Below are positions 8,248 through 18,896 of a DNA stretch of 64,000 nt, piece after piece. The notes beneath the pieces were generated by a model that saw nothing but the letters and a program-made list of their open reading frames with translations, was not told the DNA's origin and searched no databases. Source of the DNA: Thioalkalivibrio sp. ALJ3 (GTDB taxonomy: Bacteria; Pseudomonadota; Gammaproteobacteria; Ectothiorhodospirales; Ectothiorhodospiraceae); the NCBI RefSeq assembly GCF_000377205.1, contig NZ_KB897906.1, positions 340,272 through 404,271 on the forward strand, given 5' to 3'. How positions within the stretch are numbered: position 1 is the stretch's first letter; every line of letters starts with the position of its first letter. The position numbers and the translations under genes are program-made.

Positions 8248-9099
8248 CTACGCGCACGAATCCTCTCCCTCGCGTCGTTGGCCAAAACTCAGATGACTGG
8301 ATTCAAATGAATCAGGGTCCATTATCCAGTTCTCTATGTTCTCGAACCCAAACACCGGCCTCCCACCCAAAAACACCTTCTCGCAACTTTTATCCGGCCA
8401 ATAAACCGCTGTGTGACGTGAATTCATGTGCTGAGACACAGAAACAATTTGCGGCGCCCCAGCAATCGTGTCGTTCGGCCCCGCATTACGTAACAGATCC
8501 CTCACAACCTCAAATGGTTCATAGTCGAACTGATTCTCCGACGGTTCATCGGATGATACTGACTCCAAACCGAATCTGTCGCTCAAAATACTCCACAGTT
8601 GACGTTCCCCCTTTTTAGCCCAATCACCGATGAACATACATTTCCCGAACCCCCCAAACCGCGTTTTACACTCTCTGTGCTCAAACCGGGTCTTCCCGCT
8701 CACATAATAAATTCGATCAATACAAAACTCCTTTTTAAACCAAGAGTACCCTGCGAGCAGAAATTCCGTATCCGGAACCCTAAGCTCTTTAAGCTCGGTC
8801 CGATAATACGCAAATATCGAGTTCAACAGTTTAATCACGTGCGTCCGAAAAGGAACGTAGTCAATCGCTCTGTCTTTCAAAGGAAAGTGCGAAGCAATTG
8901 ATTGGGACACTTGCGCGATAAGCGGGTAAGCAAAATAAGTATCGCCTGCGAAGGCAATTGCGGCGTCGGTCCTAGGCAGTGTAAATACCTTGGGGCCTGC
9001 ATCAAGGAACCCACCGGCATTCAAACGGCTGTCTGAAACGAGCATAAGCTCCTGCGCTTTTCGGTGGGTTGTCCTGACCCACGCGACACCAATGGTCAT
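8248..9099 (-). CDS. Proteasome-beta/HslV-like Ntn-hydrolase family protein
   Basis: 283 aa. The protein opens MTIGVAW, so removal of Met would expose Thr as N-terminal nucleophile. LMLVSDSRLNAGG (Asp23) and GPKVF (Lys37) then match the Asp/Lys positions of proteasome-type active sites, and AAIAFAGDT and TEFLLAGYS match later fold elements. The C-terminal ~100 residues extend beyond a normal subunit. The assignment rests on this motif pattern only and is an inference; known bacterial relatives are HslV, Anbu and BPH. A strong AGGAGG precedes the ATG. It lies 70 nt downstream of the coiled-coil membrane gene on the same strand, suggesting one transcript. Base composition is AT-richer than the chromosome around it. 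Confidence 0.6.
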   Translation of the reverse strand: MTIGVAWVRTTHRKAQELMLVSDSRLNAGGFLDAGPKVFTLPRTDAAIAFAGDTYFAYPLIAQVSQSIASHFPLKDRAIDYVPFRTHVIKLLNSIFAYYRTELKELRVPDTEFLLAGYSWFKKEFCIDRIYYVSGKTRFEHRECKTRFGGFGKCMFIGDWAKKGERQLWSILSDRFGLESVSSDEPSENQFDYEPFEVVRDLLRNAGPNDTIAGAPQIVSVSQHMNSRHTAVYWPDKSCEKVFLGGRPVFGFENIENWIMDPDSFESSHLSFGQRREGEDSCA

Positions 9100-9169
9100 C
9101 TATTCCTCCTAATGTTCAGCCCAATACCTCGGGTGCAGAAAACAATTACGCACGAACACCCATTAGCTC

Positions 9170-10429
9170 TCAGGATAAATTTCGAACCCCCTTTCGATCT
9201 AACACCACCTCGTGGTCTCCCAATCTCAGATTGACCTTCTCCGCACTGCCCTTTAGAAGATCAAGGAGCTCATCACCTGACGTCCGAGGCTCATCATCTT
9301 CTACCCCAGCGAAAAGGTTCCGAGTGGTCGCATTGAGAAGCTCATGCGGCACCTCCTGAATCCCTTCATTTTTGAATTCTACCAACGTCTCGACGACCCA
9401 GCTAGCTCGCTCAACATCCAAACTCGTCTGCATCAACCTTAGCTCTTCCTTAGTCCTGCTATTTACCCACGCGGACTGCCACCGGACGAAATAAACGAGA
9501 AGCCCACCAAACAACAATGAGCCTGCTATCACCCTTAACGCCAAGAACGCCAACTCGTACGGCTCTTTACCTGTGGACAAAGAGAATGACGTTAGCGCTT
9601 GAAAGGCCACCACCAACCCAACCACCATTCCGACCCAGATACCGATATAAAGAACGTAGCGATCTCTGTTCGTTTCTTTGGTTAATTTCAACTCTTGCGC
9701 AAGGTGATCAAGCTTCTCTTTTATCTGCTCACGGATTTTTCTTCTCGAAACTTTCGCGTCCGCGTAATCTGCCGCTGCCACCCTTTCATCAAGGTCCTTT
9801 TCTTTTTGCTCTAACTCCGCATATCTAGCTGCTATTTCCTTATCGAGTCGCTCCCTCTCTCCTCTCAAAAGATCGTTGTTCTCGATAGCCTGTTGCCGCA
9901 ACGATTCAGTCACTCGTTCAGTCTGCTCTAACGAGAGATTAGAAAGCTTTTGAAGTTGCTGTTCGAGGGCCGTTATATGGGGCGGCACATCTGAATCGTT
10001 GCCCGCGAGGACAGAGTGCAACGGCTTATAGGGGCGGAATTTATCGACCGCACCTTCAATAAGATCCAAATGAGACTGGTCGTCGGACAAATTCCCTGGG
10101 ATCTTTAGTTCCAGCAGCGCGGTAGGGTCGTTACCTTGGCGCTTTATCGAAAACAAAACTCTCGCCGGGTTATCATTTGTAGACTGCACATGAAGGGTGA
10201 TACTCAATGAGTCAATATAATAACCACTCTTACCCGAGAGTCGGTCGACTGCCTGGTCTAGCTCATCAAGGTTTTCCCGATCGATGCTGTATGATTTTCC
10301 TAGCAATACGAACGATCCAGATGGATCCGAATACTCATCACATAGCGACAAAAACGCATCTTTCGCCTGCTGCAACATAAGGCTATCGTGAGTATTTGGA
10401 ATTTTATACGTATACGTCCGATCCGCCAT
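9170..10429 (-). CDS. Coiled-coil membrane protein of unknown function
   Basis: 419 aa. Residues 1-140 form a soluble mixed alpha/beta domain. Residues ~150-250 are a long charged coiled coil (RERLDKEIAARYAELEQKEK). Two transmembrane helices follow at ~257-280 (YIGIWVGMVVGLVVAFQALT) and ~293-315. A ~100-residue soluble tail ends with NLRLGDHEVVLDRKG. No known family is recognised. GAGG precedes the start. It is the first gene of a likely two-gene unit with the Ntn-hydrolase; the architecture would suit a membrane sensor, scaffold or substrate of the protease-like partner, but that is inference. Confidence 0.65.
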   Translation of the reverse strand: MADRTYTYKIPNTHDSLMLQQAKDAFLSLCDEYSDPSGSFVLLGKSYSIDRENLDELDQAVDRLSGKSGYYIDSLSITLHVQSTNDNPARVLFSIKRQGNDPTALLELKIPGNLSDDQSHLDLIEGAVDKFRPYKPLHSVLAGNDSDVPPHITALEQQLQKLSNLSLEQTERVTESLRQQAIENNDLLRGERERLDKEIAARYAELEQKEKDLDERVAAADYADAKVSRRKIREQIKEKLDHLAQELKLTKETNRDRYVLYIGIWVGMVVGLVVAFQALTSFSLSTGKEPYELAFLALRVIAGSLLFGGLLVYFVRWQSAWVNSRTKEELRLMQTSLDVERASWVVETLVEFKNEGIQEVPHELLNATTRNLFAGVEDDEPRTSGDELLDLLKGSAEKVNLRLGDHEVVLDRKGVRNLS

Positions 10430-10484
10430 GTCTTTACCTCATCAAGAAGCACAGGCTTAACTATTATTGCGTATCCAACTAAGT

Positions 10485-10512
10485 GAAAAGGGCGCCATGG
10501 GGCGCCCTTTTC
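10485..10512 (-). terminator. Rho-independent terminator of nrdB
   Basis: Perfect 12-bp stem (GAAAAGGGCGCC / GGCGCCCTTTTC) with a 4-nt loop. It lies 55 nt after the nrdB stop and before the accessory unit, and the A/T ends let it work in both directions. Confidence 0.85.
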
Positions 10513-10566
10513 ATGTGGATCTTGGCCATTTCCCTGGCTCCGTTCCGTTGGGCTTGCCTCGCCGGG

Positions 10567-11805
10567 TCAATCCCAACTCAACGCCCCACCCGTCTGATAC
10601 TCCGTAACCCGCGTCTCAAAGAAGTTCTTCTCCTTCTTCAGATCGAGCACCTCGCTCATCCAGGGGAACGGGTTGTCGGCCCCCGGGTACAGCTCGGCCA
10701 GGCCGATCTGGGCACAACGGCGGTTGGCGATGAAGTGCAGGTATTCCTCGAACATCTGCGCGTTCATACCGAGCACGCCGCGCGGCATGGTGTCGCGGGC
10801 GTACTGCGCCTCCAGCTCGACGGCATCCGAGATCAGGGTGCGCATCTCGTTCTTGAAGTCTTCGGTCCACAGGTGCGGGTTTTCGAGCTTGATCTGGTTG
10901 ATCACGTCGATGCCGAAGTTCATGTGCATGGACTCGTCGCGCAGGATGTACTGGAACTGCTCGGCCACGCCCGTCATCTTGTTGCGCCGGCCCATGGAGA
11001 GGATCTGCACGAAGCCGACGTAGAAGAAGATGCCCTCGAACACGACGTAGAAGGCGATCAGCTCGCGCAGCAGCTTCTGGTCCGCCTCCGGGGTACCGGT
11101 GCGGAAGTTCGGGTCCGCCAGGTGCTTGGTGAACGGCAGCGCCCACTCCGCCTTGGTGGCCACGGAGGGCACCTCGCGGTACATGTTGAAGATCTCGCCT
11201 TCGTCCAGGCCGAGGGATTCCACGCAGTACTGGTAGGCGTGGGTGTGCAGCGCCTCCTCGAAGGCCTGGCGCAGCAGGTACTGGCGGCACTCGGGGTTGG
11301 TGATGTGGCGGTACACGGCCAGCACCAGGTTGTTCGCCACCAGCGAGTCGGCGGTGGAGAAGAAGCCCAGGTTGCGCTTGACGATGGTGCGCTCGTCCTC
11401 GGTCAGACCGTTCGGGTCCTTCCACAGGGCGATGTCCGCGTTCATGTTGATTTCCTGCGGCATCCAGTGGTTGGCGCAGCCGTCCAGGTACTTCTGCCAG
11501 GCCCACTTGTACTTGAAGGGCACGAGCTGGTTGAGGTCCGCGTGGCAGTTGATGATCTTCTTGTCATCGACGCGGATGCGCTCGGCACCCATCTCGATGT
11601 CTTCCAGACCGGTGCCGGTCAGGGCGTCTTCGTTCGGCTCGGCCAGCGGCTGGCCGGCGTTCTCCGGGTCCGGCGAGACGCTGGGCGCGGCGCCGGCGGT
11701 GCTCATCAGGGCTTCGTTCTCCTGAAAGCCCATGCCGGGGCGGACGGCGGGTTCTTTCTGGCCTTCGCCTTTGATGGCTGCGATCGGATCGTCCCAGGAA
11801 AGCAT
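10567..11805 (-). CDS. nrdB: Ribonucleoside-diphosphate reductase class Ia, beta subunit
   Basis: 412 aa. Supplies the diiron-tyrosyl radical for ribonucleotide reduction together with NrdA. Metal ligands are visible as Asp153, Glu184 and His187 (in [10 protein letters not shown]), Glu257 (FEGIFF), Glu291 and His294 (DESMH). The radical tyrosine Tyr191 is present, spaced as in E. coli Y122. The C-terminal tail ending TGGALSWD is the alpha-subunit binding peptide. An ~80-residue N-terminal extension precedes the core and also begins with an LSWD-like motif, as in Pseudomonas NrdB. GAGGAGGGG precedes the ATG. It lies 109 nt downstream of nrdA. Confidence 0.97.
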   Translation of the reverse strand: MLSWDDPIAAIKGEGQKEPAVRPGMGFQENEALMSTAGAAPSVSPDPENAGQPLAEPNEDALTGTGLEDIEMGAERIRVDDKKIINCHADLNQLVPFKYKWAWQKYLDGCANHWMPQEINMNADIALWKDPNGLTEDERTIVKRNLGFFSTADSLVANNLVLAVYRHITNPECRQYLLRQAFEEALHTHAYQYCVESLGLDEGEIFNMYREVPSVATKAEWALPFTKHLADPNFRTGTPEADQKLLRELIAFYVVFEGIFFYVGFVQILSMGRRNKMTGVAEQFQYILRDESMHMNFGIDVINQIKLENPHLWTEDFKNEMRTLISDAVELEAQYARDTMPRGVLGMNAQMFEEYLHFIANRRCAQIGLAELYPGADNPFPWMSEVLDLKKEKNFFETRVTEYQTGGALSWD

Positions 11806-11830
11806 AGTGTCCCCTCCTCTTTTCGGTGGC

Positions 11831-11852
11831 GGCCCGGCGCGGTGGCCGGGCC
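11831..11852. other. Intergenic hairpin between nrdA and nrdB
   Basis: GGCCCGGC (11831-11838) pairs perfectly with GCCGGGCC (11845-11852). The T-run lies on the plus-strand side, so in the nrdAB transcript this is a stem without a U-tail, more likely a processing or stabilising hairpin than a terminator. Confidence 0.5.
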
Positions 11853-11914
11853 TTTTGTTCAGTGCGTTGTGATCGGTGCGTGCTGCGTATTCGGTGCCCG
11901 TGGGCGGGGCCGCC

Positions 11915-14809
11915 TTACTGGCAGGCCTCGCAGTCCGGGTCGAGGATGGAGCACGCTTTCGGGGCCTCGGGCTCGGCCGCCTGCTGGCCGCCGGAGACGG
12001 CGTTCAGCTTGTTGGCGCGCGAGGAGTCGGCCACGGTGCTCTTTTCCACGTGGGTCGCGCCCATGGAGCGCAGGTAGTAGGTCGTCTTCAGCCCGCGGAT
12101 CCAGGCCAGCTTGTACAGGGCGTCCAGCTTGGGCCCGGAGGGCTCGGCCATGTAGAGGTTCAGGCTCTGCGCCTGGTCGATCCACTTCTGCCGGCGCGAG
12201 GCGGCCTCGACCAGCCAGCGGGTGTCCAGCTCGAACGCGGTGGCGTACAGGGCCTTGATGTCCTCCGGCACGCGGTCCAGCGGCTGCACGGAGCCGTCGT
12301 AGTACTTGAGGTCGTTGACCATCACCTCGTCCCACAGCTCGCGGTCTTTCAGGTCGCGCACCAGGTACGGGTTGATCACGGTGAACTCGCCGGACAGGTT
12401 CGATTTGACGAACAGGTTCTGGTAGGTCGGTTCGATCGACTGGCTGACCCCGCAGATGTTGGAGATGGTCGCGGTCGGCGCGATCGCCATGGTGTTGGAA
12501 TTGCGCATGCCGACCTTCTTCACCCGCTTGCGCAGCTTGTCCCACTCCAGGCGCTGGGTGGTGTCCATCTGCAGGTAGTCGCCGCGGGTCTCGGCCAGCT
12601 TGTCGATCGAGTCGATCGGCAGGATGCCCTGGCTCCACAGGCTGCCGGGGAAGCTCTCGTAGCGCCCGCGTTCCTCGGCCAGATCGGTCGAGGCCTTGAT
12701 GGCGTAGTAGGAGACCGCCTCCATGGAGGTGTCGGCAAACTCCACCGCCGCCTCGGAGGCATACGGCACGCGCAGCTTGTACAGCGCGTCCTGGAAGCCC
12801 ATGACCCCCAGCCCCACCGGGCGGTGGCGCAGGTTGGAGCGCCGCGCCTGCGGCACGGAGTAGTAGTTGTAGTCGATCACGTTGTCGAGCATGCGCATGG
12901 CGGTGTTCACGGTCTGCTCGAGCTTGTCCTGGTCCAGCTCGCCCGCCTCGTTCACATGCGCGGCCAGGTTGATCGAGCCCAGGTTGCACACCGCGATCTC
13001 GTCATCCGAGGTGTTCAGGGTGATCTCGGTGCACAGGTTGGAGCTGTGGACCACGCCGGTGTGGCTTTGCGGGCTGCGCAGGTTGCACGGGTCCTTGAAG
13101 GTCATCCACGGATGGCCGGTCTCGAACAGCATGCCGAGCATCTTCCGCCACAGGTCCACGGCCTTCATGGTCTTGTGCACGCGCAGCTCGCCGCGCGCGG
13201 CCTTCTCTTCGTATTCGCAATAGCGCTTCTCGAACTCGGCGCCTACCAGGTCGTGTAGGTCCGGGGTCTCGTTCGGGGAGAACAGGGTCCAGTCGCCGTC
13301 CTCGGCCACGCGCTTCATGAACAGGTCCGGGATCCAGTTGGCGCTGTTCATGTCGTGGGTGCGGCGGCGGTCGTCGCCGGTGTTCTTGCGCAGCTCGATG
13401 AACTCCTCGACATCGATGTGCCAGGTCTCGAGGTAGGCGCACACGGCGCCCTTGCGCTTGCCGCCCTGGTTCACCGCCACGGCGGTGTCGTTGGCGACCT
13501 TCAGGAACGGGACCACGCCCTGCGACTTGCCGTTGGTGCCCTTGATGTGGGCGCCCATGCCGCGCACGCGGGTCCAGTCGTTGCCCAGGCCGCCGGCAAA
13601 CTTGGACAGCAGCGCGTTGTCGCGGATCGCGCTGTAGATGCCGTCCAGGTCGTCCGGCACGCTGGTCAGGTAGCAGCTGGAGAGCTGCGGGCGCAGGGTG
13701 CCGGAGTTGAACAGCGTCGGCGTGGAACTCATGAAGTCGAACGAGCTCAGCAGGTTGTAGAACTCGATCGCGCGCGCCTCGCGGTCGATCTCGTTGATCG
13801 CCAGGCCCATCGCCACGCGCATGAAGAACGCCTGCGGCAGCTCGAAGCGGGTGCCGTCGCTGTGGATGAAGTAGCGGTCGTACAGGGTCTGCAGGCCCAG
13901 GTAGGTGAACTGCAGATCGCGCTCCGGCTTGATCGCCGCGCCCAGCTTGTCGAGGTCGTAGCGGGTCAGCTCGCTGTCGACCAGCTCCAGATCGGCGGCG
14001 CGGCGGATGTAGGCGCCGAAATACTCGGCGTAGCGCTCGGCCAGCTGCGCCTGGGTGGCCTCTTCCGGGCGGCCGTGCACGAAGCTCAGGGCCTCGCGGC
14101 GCAGCGAGTCCAGCAGCAGGCGCGCGGTGACCTCGGAGTAGTTCGGCTCCTGCTCGATCATCACGCGGGCCGCCATCACCAGCGCGGTGGCCACGTCCTT
14201 CTCGGCGACGCCGTCGAACAGGTTGCGGCGCGCCTCGGTCAGGATCTTCTGGCCATCCACGTGCTCGATGCCGGCACAGGCCTCGTCCACCACCGCCTGC
14301 AGGCGGGCCTCGTCCAGCGGCGCCTGGGTGCCGTCGGCGCGGGTCACGTTCAGGGTCGGGGCGACTTCCTGCTCGTCCACGCCCTGCTCGGCGGCCTCGG
14401 CGGCGCGCTTTTGCGCCTGCTGTTCGCGGTAGATCACGTAGGCCCGCGCGACCTTGTGGTGGCCGCCGCGCATCAGGGCCAGCTCCACCTGGTCCTGGAT
14501 GTCCTCGATGTGCACCGTCATGCCCTGGGTGCCGGCACGGCGGAACAGGCTGTCCACCACCTGGCCGGCGACCTCCCTGGAGATCTCGTGGATGCGACGG
14601 CTGGCCGCAGCACTGCCGCCCTCCACCGCAAGGAAGGCCTTGGTCACCGCGACCTCGATCTTCGAGGCGTCAAAGCCGGTGACCTTGCCGTTGCGGCGGA
14701 TCACCTGGTGCTGGCCCGGGCTGGTCGCCAGGACCTCGGCCGACGGCTCGGCTTGCGGCGGGTACTGGATGCCCTCTTGGGCTTCGGCGGTCGGGGTGTC
14801 GCTGTACAT
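11915..14809 (-). CDS. nrdA: Ribonucleoside-diphosphate reductase class Ia, alpha subunit with two ATP cones
   Basis: 964 aa. Catalytic subunit reducing NDPs to dNDPs. Two ATP-cone-type segments occur at ~34-130 ([17 protein letters not shown]) and ~151-240 ([18 protein letters not shown]), matching the Pseudomonas-type enzyme and implying dATP feedback control. Active-site residues are visible: Cys379 (LSSCYLTSV), Asn591/Cys593/Glu595 (SNLCTEI), Cys608 (VCNLGS). The radical-transfer tyrosine pair is in [10 protein letters not shown] and the redox-shuttle cysteines are at the extreme C-terminus ([12 protein letters not shown]). Start at 14809 follows GAGG; the frame stays open to 14923. Confidence 0.96.
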   Translation of the reverse strand: MYSDTPTAEAQEGIQYPPQAEPSAEVLATSPGQHQVIRRNGKVTGFDASKIEVAVTKAFLAVEGGSAAASRRIHEISREVAGQVVDSLFRRAGTQGMTVHIEDIQDQVELALMRGGHHKVARAYVIYREQQAQKRAAEAAEQGVDEQEVAPTLNVTRADGTQAPLDEARLQAVVDEACAGIEHVDGQKILTEARRNLFDGVAEKDVATALVMAARVMIEQEPNYSEVTARLLLDSLRREALSFVHGRPEEATQAQLAERYAEYFGAYIRRAADLELVDSELTRYDLDKLGAAIKPERDLQFTYLGLQTLYDRYFIHSDGTRFELPQAFFMRVAMGLAINEIDREARAIEFYNLLSSFDFMSSTPTLFNSGTLRPQLSSCYLTSVPDDLDGIYSAIRDNALLSKFAGGLGNDWTRVRGMGAHIKGTNGKSQGVVPFLKVANDTAVAVNQGGKRKGAVCAYLETWHIDVEEFIELRKNTGDDRRRTHDMNSANWIPDLFMKRVAEDGDWTLFSPNETPDLHDLVGAEFEKRYCEYEEKAARGELRVHKTMKAVDLWRKMLGMLFETGHPWMTFKDPCNLRSPQSHTGVVHSSNLCTEITLNTSDDEIAVCNLGSINLAAHVNEAGELDQDKLEQTVNTAMRMLDNVIDYNYYSVPQARRSNLRHRPVGLGVMGFQDALYKLRVPYASEAAVEFADTSMEAVSYYAIKASTDLAEERGRYESFPGSLWSQGILPIDSIDKLAETRGDYLQMDTTQRLEWDKLRKRVKKVGMRNSNTMAIAPTATISNICGVSQSIEPTYQNLFVKSNLSGEFTVINPYLVRDLKDRELWDEVMVNDLKYYDGSVQPLDRVPEDIKALYATAFELDTRWLVEAASRRQKWIDQAQSLNLYMAEPSGPKLDALYKLAWIRGLKTTYYLRSMGATHVEKSTVADSSRANKLNAVSGGQQAAEPEAPKACSILDPDCEACQ

Positions 14810-14881
14810 GGTGGCGGCCTCACGCGTAACTGTGGGTAGTGGACGTGAAGTACTATAGATCGGGGATCGGTAAGTGCCTAG

Positions 14882-14897
14882 ACACAATATATTGTGC
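14882..14897. promoter_or_regulatory. NrdR box upstream of nrdA
   Basis: ACACAATATATTGTGC matches the NrdR consensus (acaCwATATwGtg palindrome) and lies 73-88 nt upstream of the nrdA start. NrdR represses RNR genes when dATP/ATP is bound. A weaker partner ACTATAGAT occurs around 14852-14860, at roughly three helical turns. Confidence 0.8.
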
Positions 14898-14936
14898 CTT
14901 CTGTTCGAATAACCGGCGCACAAGCCGTGGGCAAAC

Positions 14937-14945
14937 TGTGGATAA
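14937..14945 (-). promoter_or_regulatory. DnaA box (perfect)
   Basis: TGTGGATAA is the complement of the consensus TTATCCACA, ~130 nt upstream of nrdA. E. coli nrdAB is also controlled by DnaA boxes in its promoter. Confidence 0.65.
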
Positions 14946-14993
14946 AAACGCCGATTCCGCGTCCCGCCGCCATTCCCGGCCAGTTCGGCCCAC

Positions 14994-15002
14994 GGTGGAT
15001 AA
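14994..15002 (-). promoter_or_regulatory. DnaA box (one mismatch)
   Basis: GGTGGATAA, complement TTATCCACC, is 57 nt from the perfect box and in the same orientation. The rest of the 14810-15248 gap holds no gene. It also contains the palindrome TACCGA-A-TCGGTA at 15075-15087 upstream of trxB, of unknown role. Confidence 0.5.
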
Positions 15003-15053
15003 ATCGGCGCTGTTGTGATTGAGCGGACCGAGCATTAGCAAAGCCGAACATGA

Positions 15054-16364
<1,311 letters not shown>

Positions 16365-16367
16365 GTC

Positions 16368-17588
16368 GTGAGCGCCGAGGGCGATACCCGGACGGCCCCG
16401 CCGGAAGACCCGGCCGAGCGCATCGAACTGCGTGACGGCCTGGCCGACGTGGACCAGCCCGCCTGGGACGCCCTGACCGGCGGCACCGAGCCGTTCCTGC
16501 GCCATGCCTTCCTGGAGGGCCTGGAGCGCCACGGCTGCCTGGGGCGGCAGTTCGGCTGGTTCCCGCAGCACGTGCTGATCTTCCGTGACGGGACGCTGAT
16601 CGCGGCCGCGCCCGCCTACGCCAAGACCAACAACTACGGCGAGTTCGTGTTCGATTTCGCCTGGGAGAGCGCGTGGAGCCGCCACGGGCTCAACTACTAC
16701 CCCAAGCTGGTCGTCTCCGTGCCCTACACGCCGGCCACCGGGCCGCGCCTGCTGGTGCACCCGGAGGCGCCGGACTTCGATCACCTGCGCACCCTGCTGG
16801 TGCGCGCCCTGGCCACCCGTGGGCGCGAGCTGAACGCCTCGGGCGTGAACATCCTGTTCCCCAACCAGGATGATCTGGACGTGACCCGCGAACTGGGCTT
16901 GGCCGAGCGCATGGGCTGCCAGTACCACTGGACGAACGCCGACTACGGAAGCTTCGACGATTTCCTGGCCGCGCTCAGCTCGAAAAAGCGCAAGAACATC
17001 AAGCGCGAACGCCGCCGCGTTGCCGAGACCGGCATCGAGTTCCGCACGCTGACCGGGGCCACCGGATCGCCCGAGGACTGGGCGCGCTTCCACCGCTTCT
17101 ACGTCGACACCTTCGAGAAGCACATGGGCATCCCGACCCTGTCGGAGGCCTTTTTTGTGGAGACGGCGGCGACACTGGGCGACCAGGTGGTGCTGTTCGA
17201 GGCAAGGCGCCCAGGCAAGGTGGGCGACGACGAGACCATCGCCGCGGCCCTTTGCTATCGCAGCCACGACACCCTGTACGGGCGCTTCTGGGGCTGCACC
17301 GAGGAGATGGCCGACCTGCACTTCGAGACCTGCTACTACCAGGGCATCGAGTTCTGCATCCGCGAAGGCCTGGCCCGCTTCGAACCCGGCGCCCAGGGCG
17401 AGCACAAAATCCCGCGCGGGTTCCTGCCCACGCCCACCTACTCCGCCCACATGATCCTGACCGAGGGCTTCGACCAGCCCGTGCGCGACTTCTGCGAACG
17501 CGAGGCCCAGCTGATGCGCACCCAGTGCGAACGCCTGCACGAACACTCGCCCTACCGGCAAGTCCAACCCGACAATGATCACCCCTGA
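16368..17588 (+). CDS. FemAB-like / DUF482 (PF04339) acetyltransferase-fold protein
   Basis: 406 aa with a GTG start 4 nt after trxB. Two GNAT-like lobes: N-terminal PFLRHAFLEGLERHG and YAKTNNYGEFVFDFAW, then SSKKRKNIKRERR and a C-terminal GCTEEMADLHFETCYYQGIE. These are hallmarks of the 'peptidogalycan biosynthesis' family related to FemAB aminoacyl transferases. Substrate unknown. The trxB / this gene / aat order recurs in gammaproteobacteria, and an aminoacyl-tRNA-dependent transferase beside aat is consistent. Confidence 0.8.
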   Translation: MSAEGDTRTAPPEDPAERIELRDGLADVDQPAWDALTGGTEPFLRHAFLEGLERHGCLGRQFGWFPQHVLIFRDGTLIAAAPAYAKTNNYGEFVFDFAWESAWSRHGLNYYPKLVVSVPYTPATGPRLLVHPEAPDFDHLRTLLVRALATRGRELNASGVNILFPNQDDLDVTRELGLAERMGCQYHWTNADYGSFDDFLAALSSKKRKNIKRERRRVAETGIEFRTLTGATGSPEDWARFHRFYVDTFEKHMGIPTLSEAFFVETAATLGDQVVLFEARRPGKVGDDETIAAALCYRSHDTLYGRFWGCTEEMADLHFETCYYQGIEFCIREGLARFEPGAQGEHKIPRGFLPTPTYSAHMILTEGFDQPVRDFCEREAQLMRTQCERLHEHSPYRQVQPDNDHP

Positions 17589-17595
17589 GCCACCC

Positions 17596-17901
17596 CCTGT
17601 AGGAGGCCAGCCCCCTGGCCGATGGAGCCCATCCCCACGCCCAATCGCGCAGAGGGCTACGCTCCTACAAGGCCCCGCACGCCCAGCCCAACCTGTAGGA
17701 GGCCAGCCCCCTGGCCGATGGGGCCCATCCCCACGCCCAATCGCGCAGTGGGCTGCGCTCCTACAAGGCCCCGCACGCCCGGCCCAACCTGTAGGAGGCC
17801 AGCCCTCTGGCCGATGGGACCCATCCCCACGCCCAATCGCGCAGGGGGCTGCGCTCCTACGGCCGACCCAACCTGTAGGAGGCCAGCCCTCTGGCCGATG
17901 G
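17596..17901 (+). repeat. REP/BIME tandem array
   Basis: Four copies of CCTGTAGGAGGCCAGCCC begin at 17596, 17692, 17788 and 17872 (spacing 96, 96, 84 bp). Each full unit ends in the inverse CTCCTACA, so every unit is flanked by TGTAGGAG/CTCCTACA inverted arms. Inner GGCCAG...CTGGCC arms make a second hairpin. The last copy is partial and runs to 12 nt before aat. Nothing else lies in this 324-bp gap. Confidence 0.9.
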
Positions 17902-17912
17902 AGCGCCACCCC

Positions 17913-18668
17913 ATGACCTCCGGCCCGCAGATCACCCTGCCCTGGCTGGACCCGGAACACCCGGAGGCGCCGTTCCCGGACCCGGCACATGCCCTTCCCG
18001 AACCAAACGGCCTGCTCGCGGCCGGCGGCGATCTCTCCGTGCCGCGGCTGCTGAATGCCTATCGCTCGGGCGTGTTCCCCTGGTTCGAGGCCGGGCAGCC
18101 GATCCTGTGGTGGAGCCCGGATCCGCGCGCGGTGCTGGAGCCGGGCCACTTCCGGATGCACCGCAGTCTGAAAAAAGCGATCCGCAATCGCGGCTATACC
18201 GTCAGCTTCGATCGCGCGTTCGAGGCGGTGATCCAGGGCTGCGCCGGGCCGCGCGAGTACGCCGAAGGCACCTGGATCACCGCGAGCATGCAGCAGGCCT
18301 ACATCGCCATGCACCGCACGGGGCACGCGCATTCGGTGGAGGTCTGGGACGGCCCGCGCCTGATCGGCGGGCTCTATGGCGTGGCCGTGGGACGGCTGTT
18401 CTGCGGCGAATCAATGTTCTCGCGCGAGCGCGACGCCTCCAAGATCGCGCTGGCCTGGCTGTGCCGCCACCTCGTCTCCTGGGACTGGCCCCTGGTGGAC
18501 GTGCAGATGGAGACCGAGCACCTGCGCAACCTCGGCGCGATCACCCTGCCCCGACGCGAGTTCATCGCACGCATCCACGAGATCGCGCACGCGCCCGAGG
18601 CACCCGGACCCTGGCGGGTCGATCCCGCCCTGAGCCCGCTCGACCCCGACTGGAACACCGCCCCGTAG
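17913..18668 (+). CDS. aat: Leucyl/phenylalanyl-tRNA-protein transferase
   Basis: 251 aa. Transfers Leu or Phe from tRNA to proteins with N-terminal Arg/Lys, tagging them for ClpAP degradation (N-end rule). Family signatures: [69 protein letters not shown]. The ATG at 17913 has GGAG ~9 nt upstream, supplied by the end of the REP array; the frame is open much further because the repeats lack stops. ATG at 17898 is an alternative. Confidence 0.93.
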   Translation: MTSGPQITLPWLDPEHPEAPFPDPAHALPEPNGLLAAGGDLSVPRLLNAYRSGVFPWFEAGQPILWWSPDPRAVLEPGHFRMHRSLKKAIRNRGYTVSFDRAFEAVIQGCAGPREYAEGTWITASMQQAYIAMHRTGHAHSVEVWDGPRLIGGLYGVAVGRLFCGESMFSRERDASKIALAWLCRHLVSWDWPLVDVQMETEHLRNLGAITLPRREFIARIHEIAHAPEAPGPWRVDPALSPLDPDWNTAP

Positions 18669-18690
18669 TACAAGCGTCGCAAGTACTCCT

Positions 18691-18771
18691 TGTGGGAGCG
18701 GGCTTGCCTGCGAATGGCCCTTGCCAATGTCCGACGCGGGCAGGCGCTTCGCGGGCAAGCCCGCTCCCACA
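18691..18771. repeat. Inverted REP pair (BIME)
   Basis: TGTGGGAGCGGGCTTGCC(T)GCGAA at 18691-18714 is inverted at 18748-18771 with one mismatch, separated by 33 nt. This is the GTGGGAGCGGGCTTGCC type of REP well known in pseudomonads. It lies just after aat and may end its transcript. Confidence 0.85.
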
Positions 18772-18896
18772 ACCTCTGTCACAAGGCCCCCACCACCCGC
18801 CCTTTGCACCGGCCGAGGGTGCTTTATACTCCCGGCCACTGGGGAACCGAGCGGGAGATTCGGGTGGGCAAGGCATATCAGGGGGAATGGCGGGCC

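Noticed and set aside
17596-17901. Possible CRISPR array
   Set aside because: Whole ~96-bp units are conserved, not just short repeats, each unit has inverted arms, and there are no unique spacers or cas genes: a REP/BIME array.
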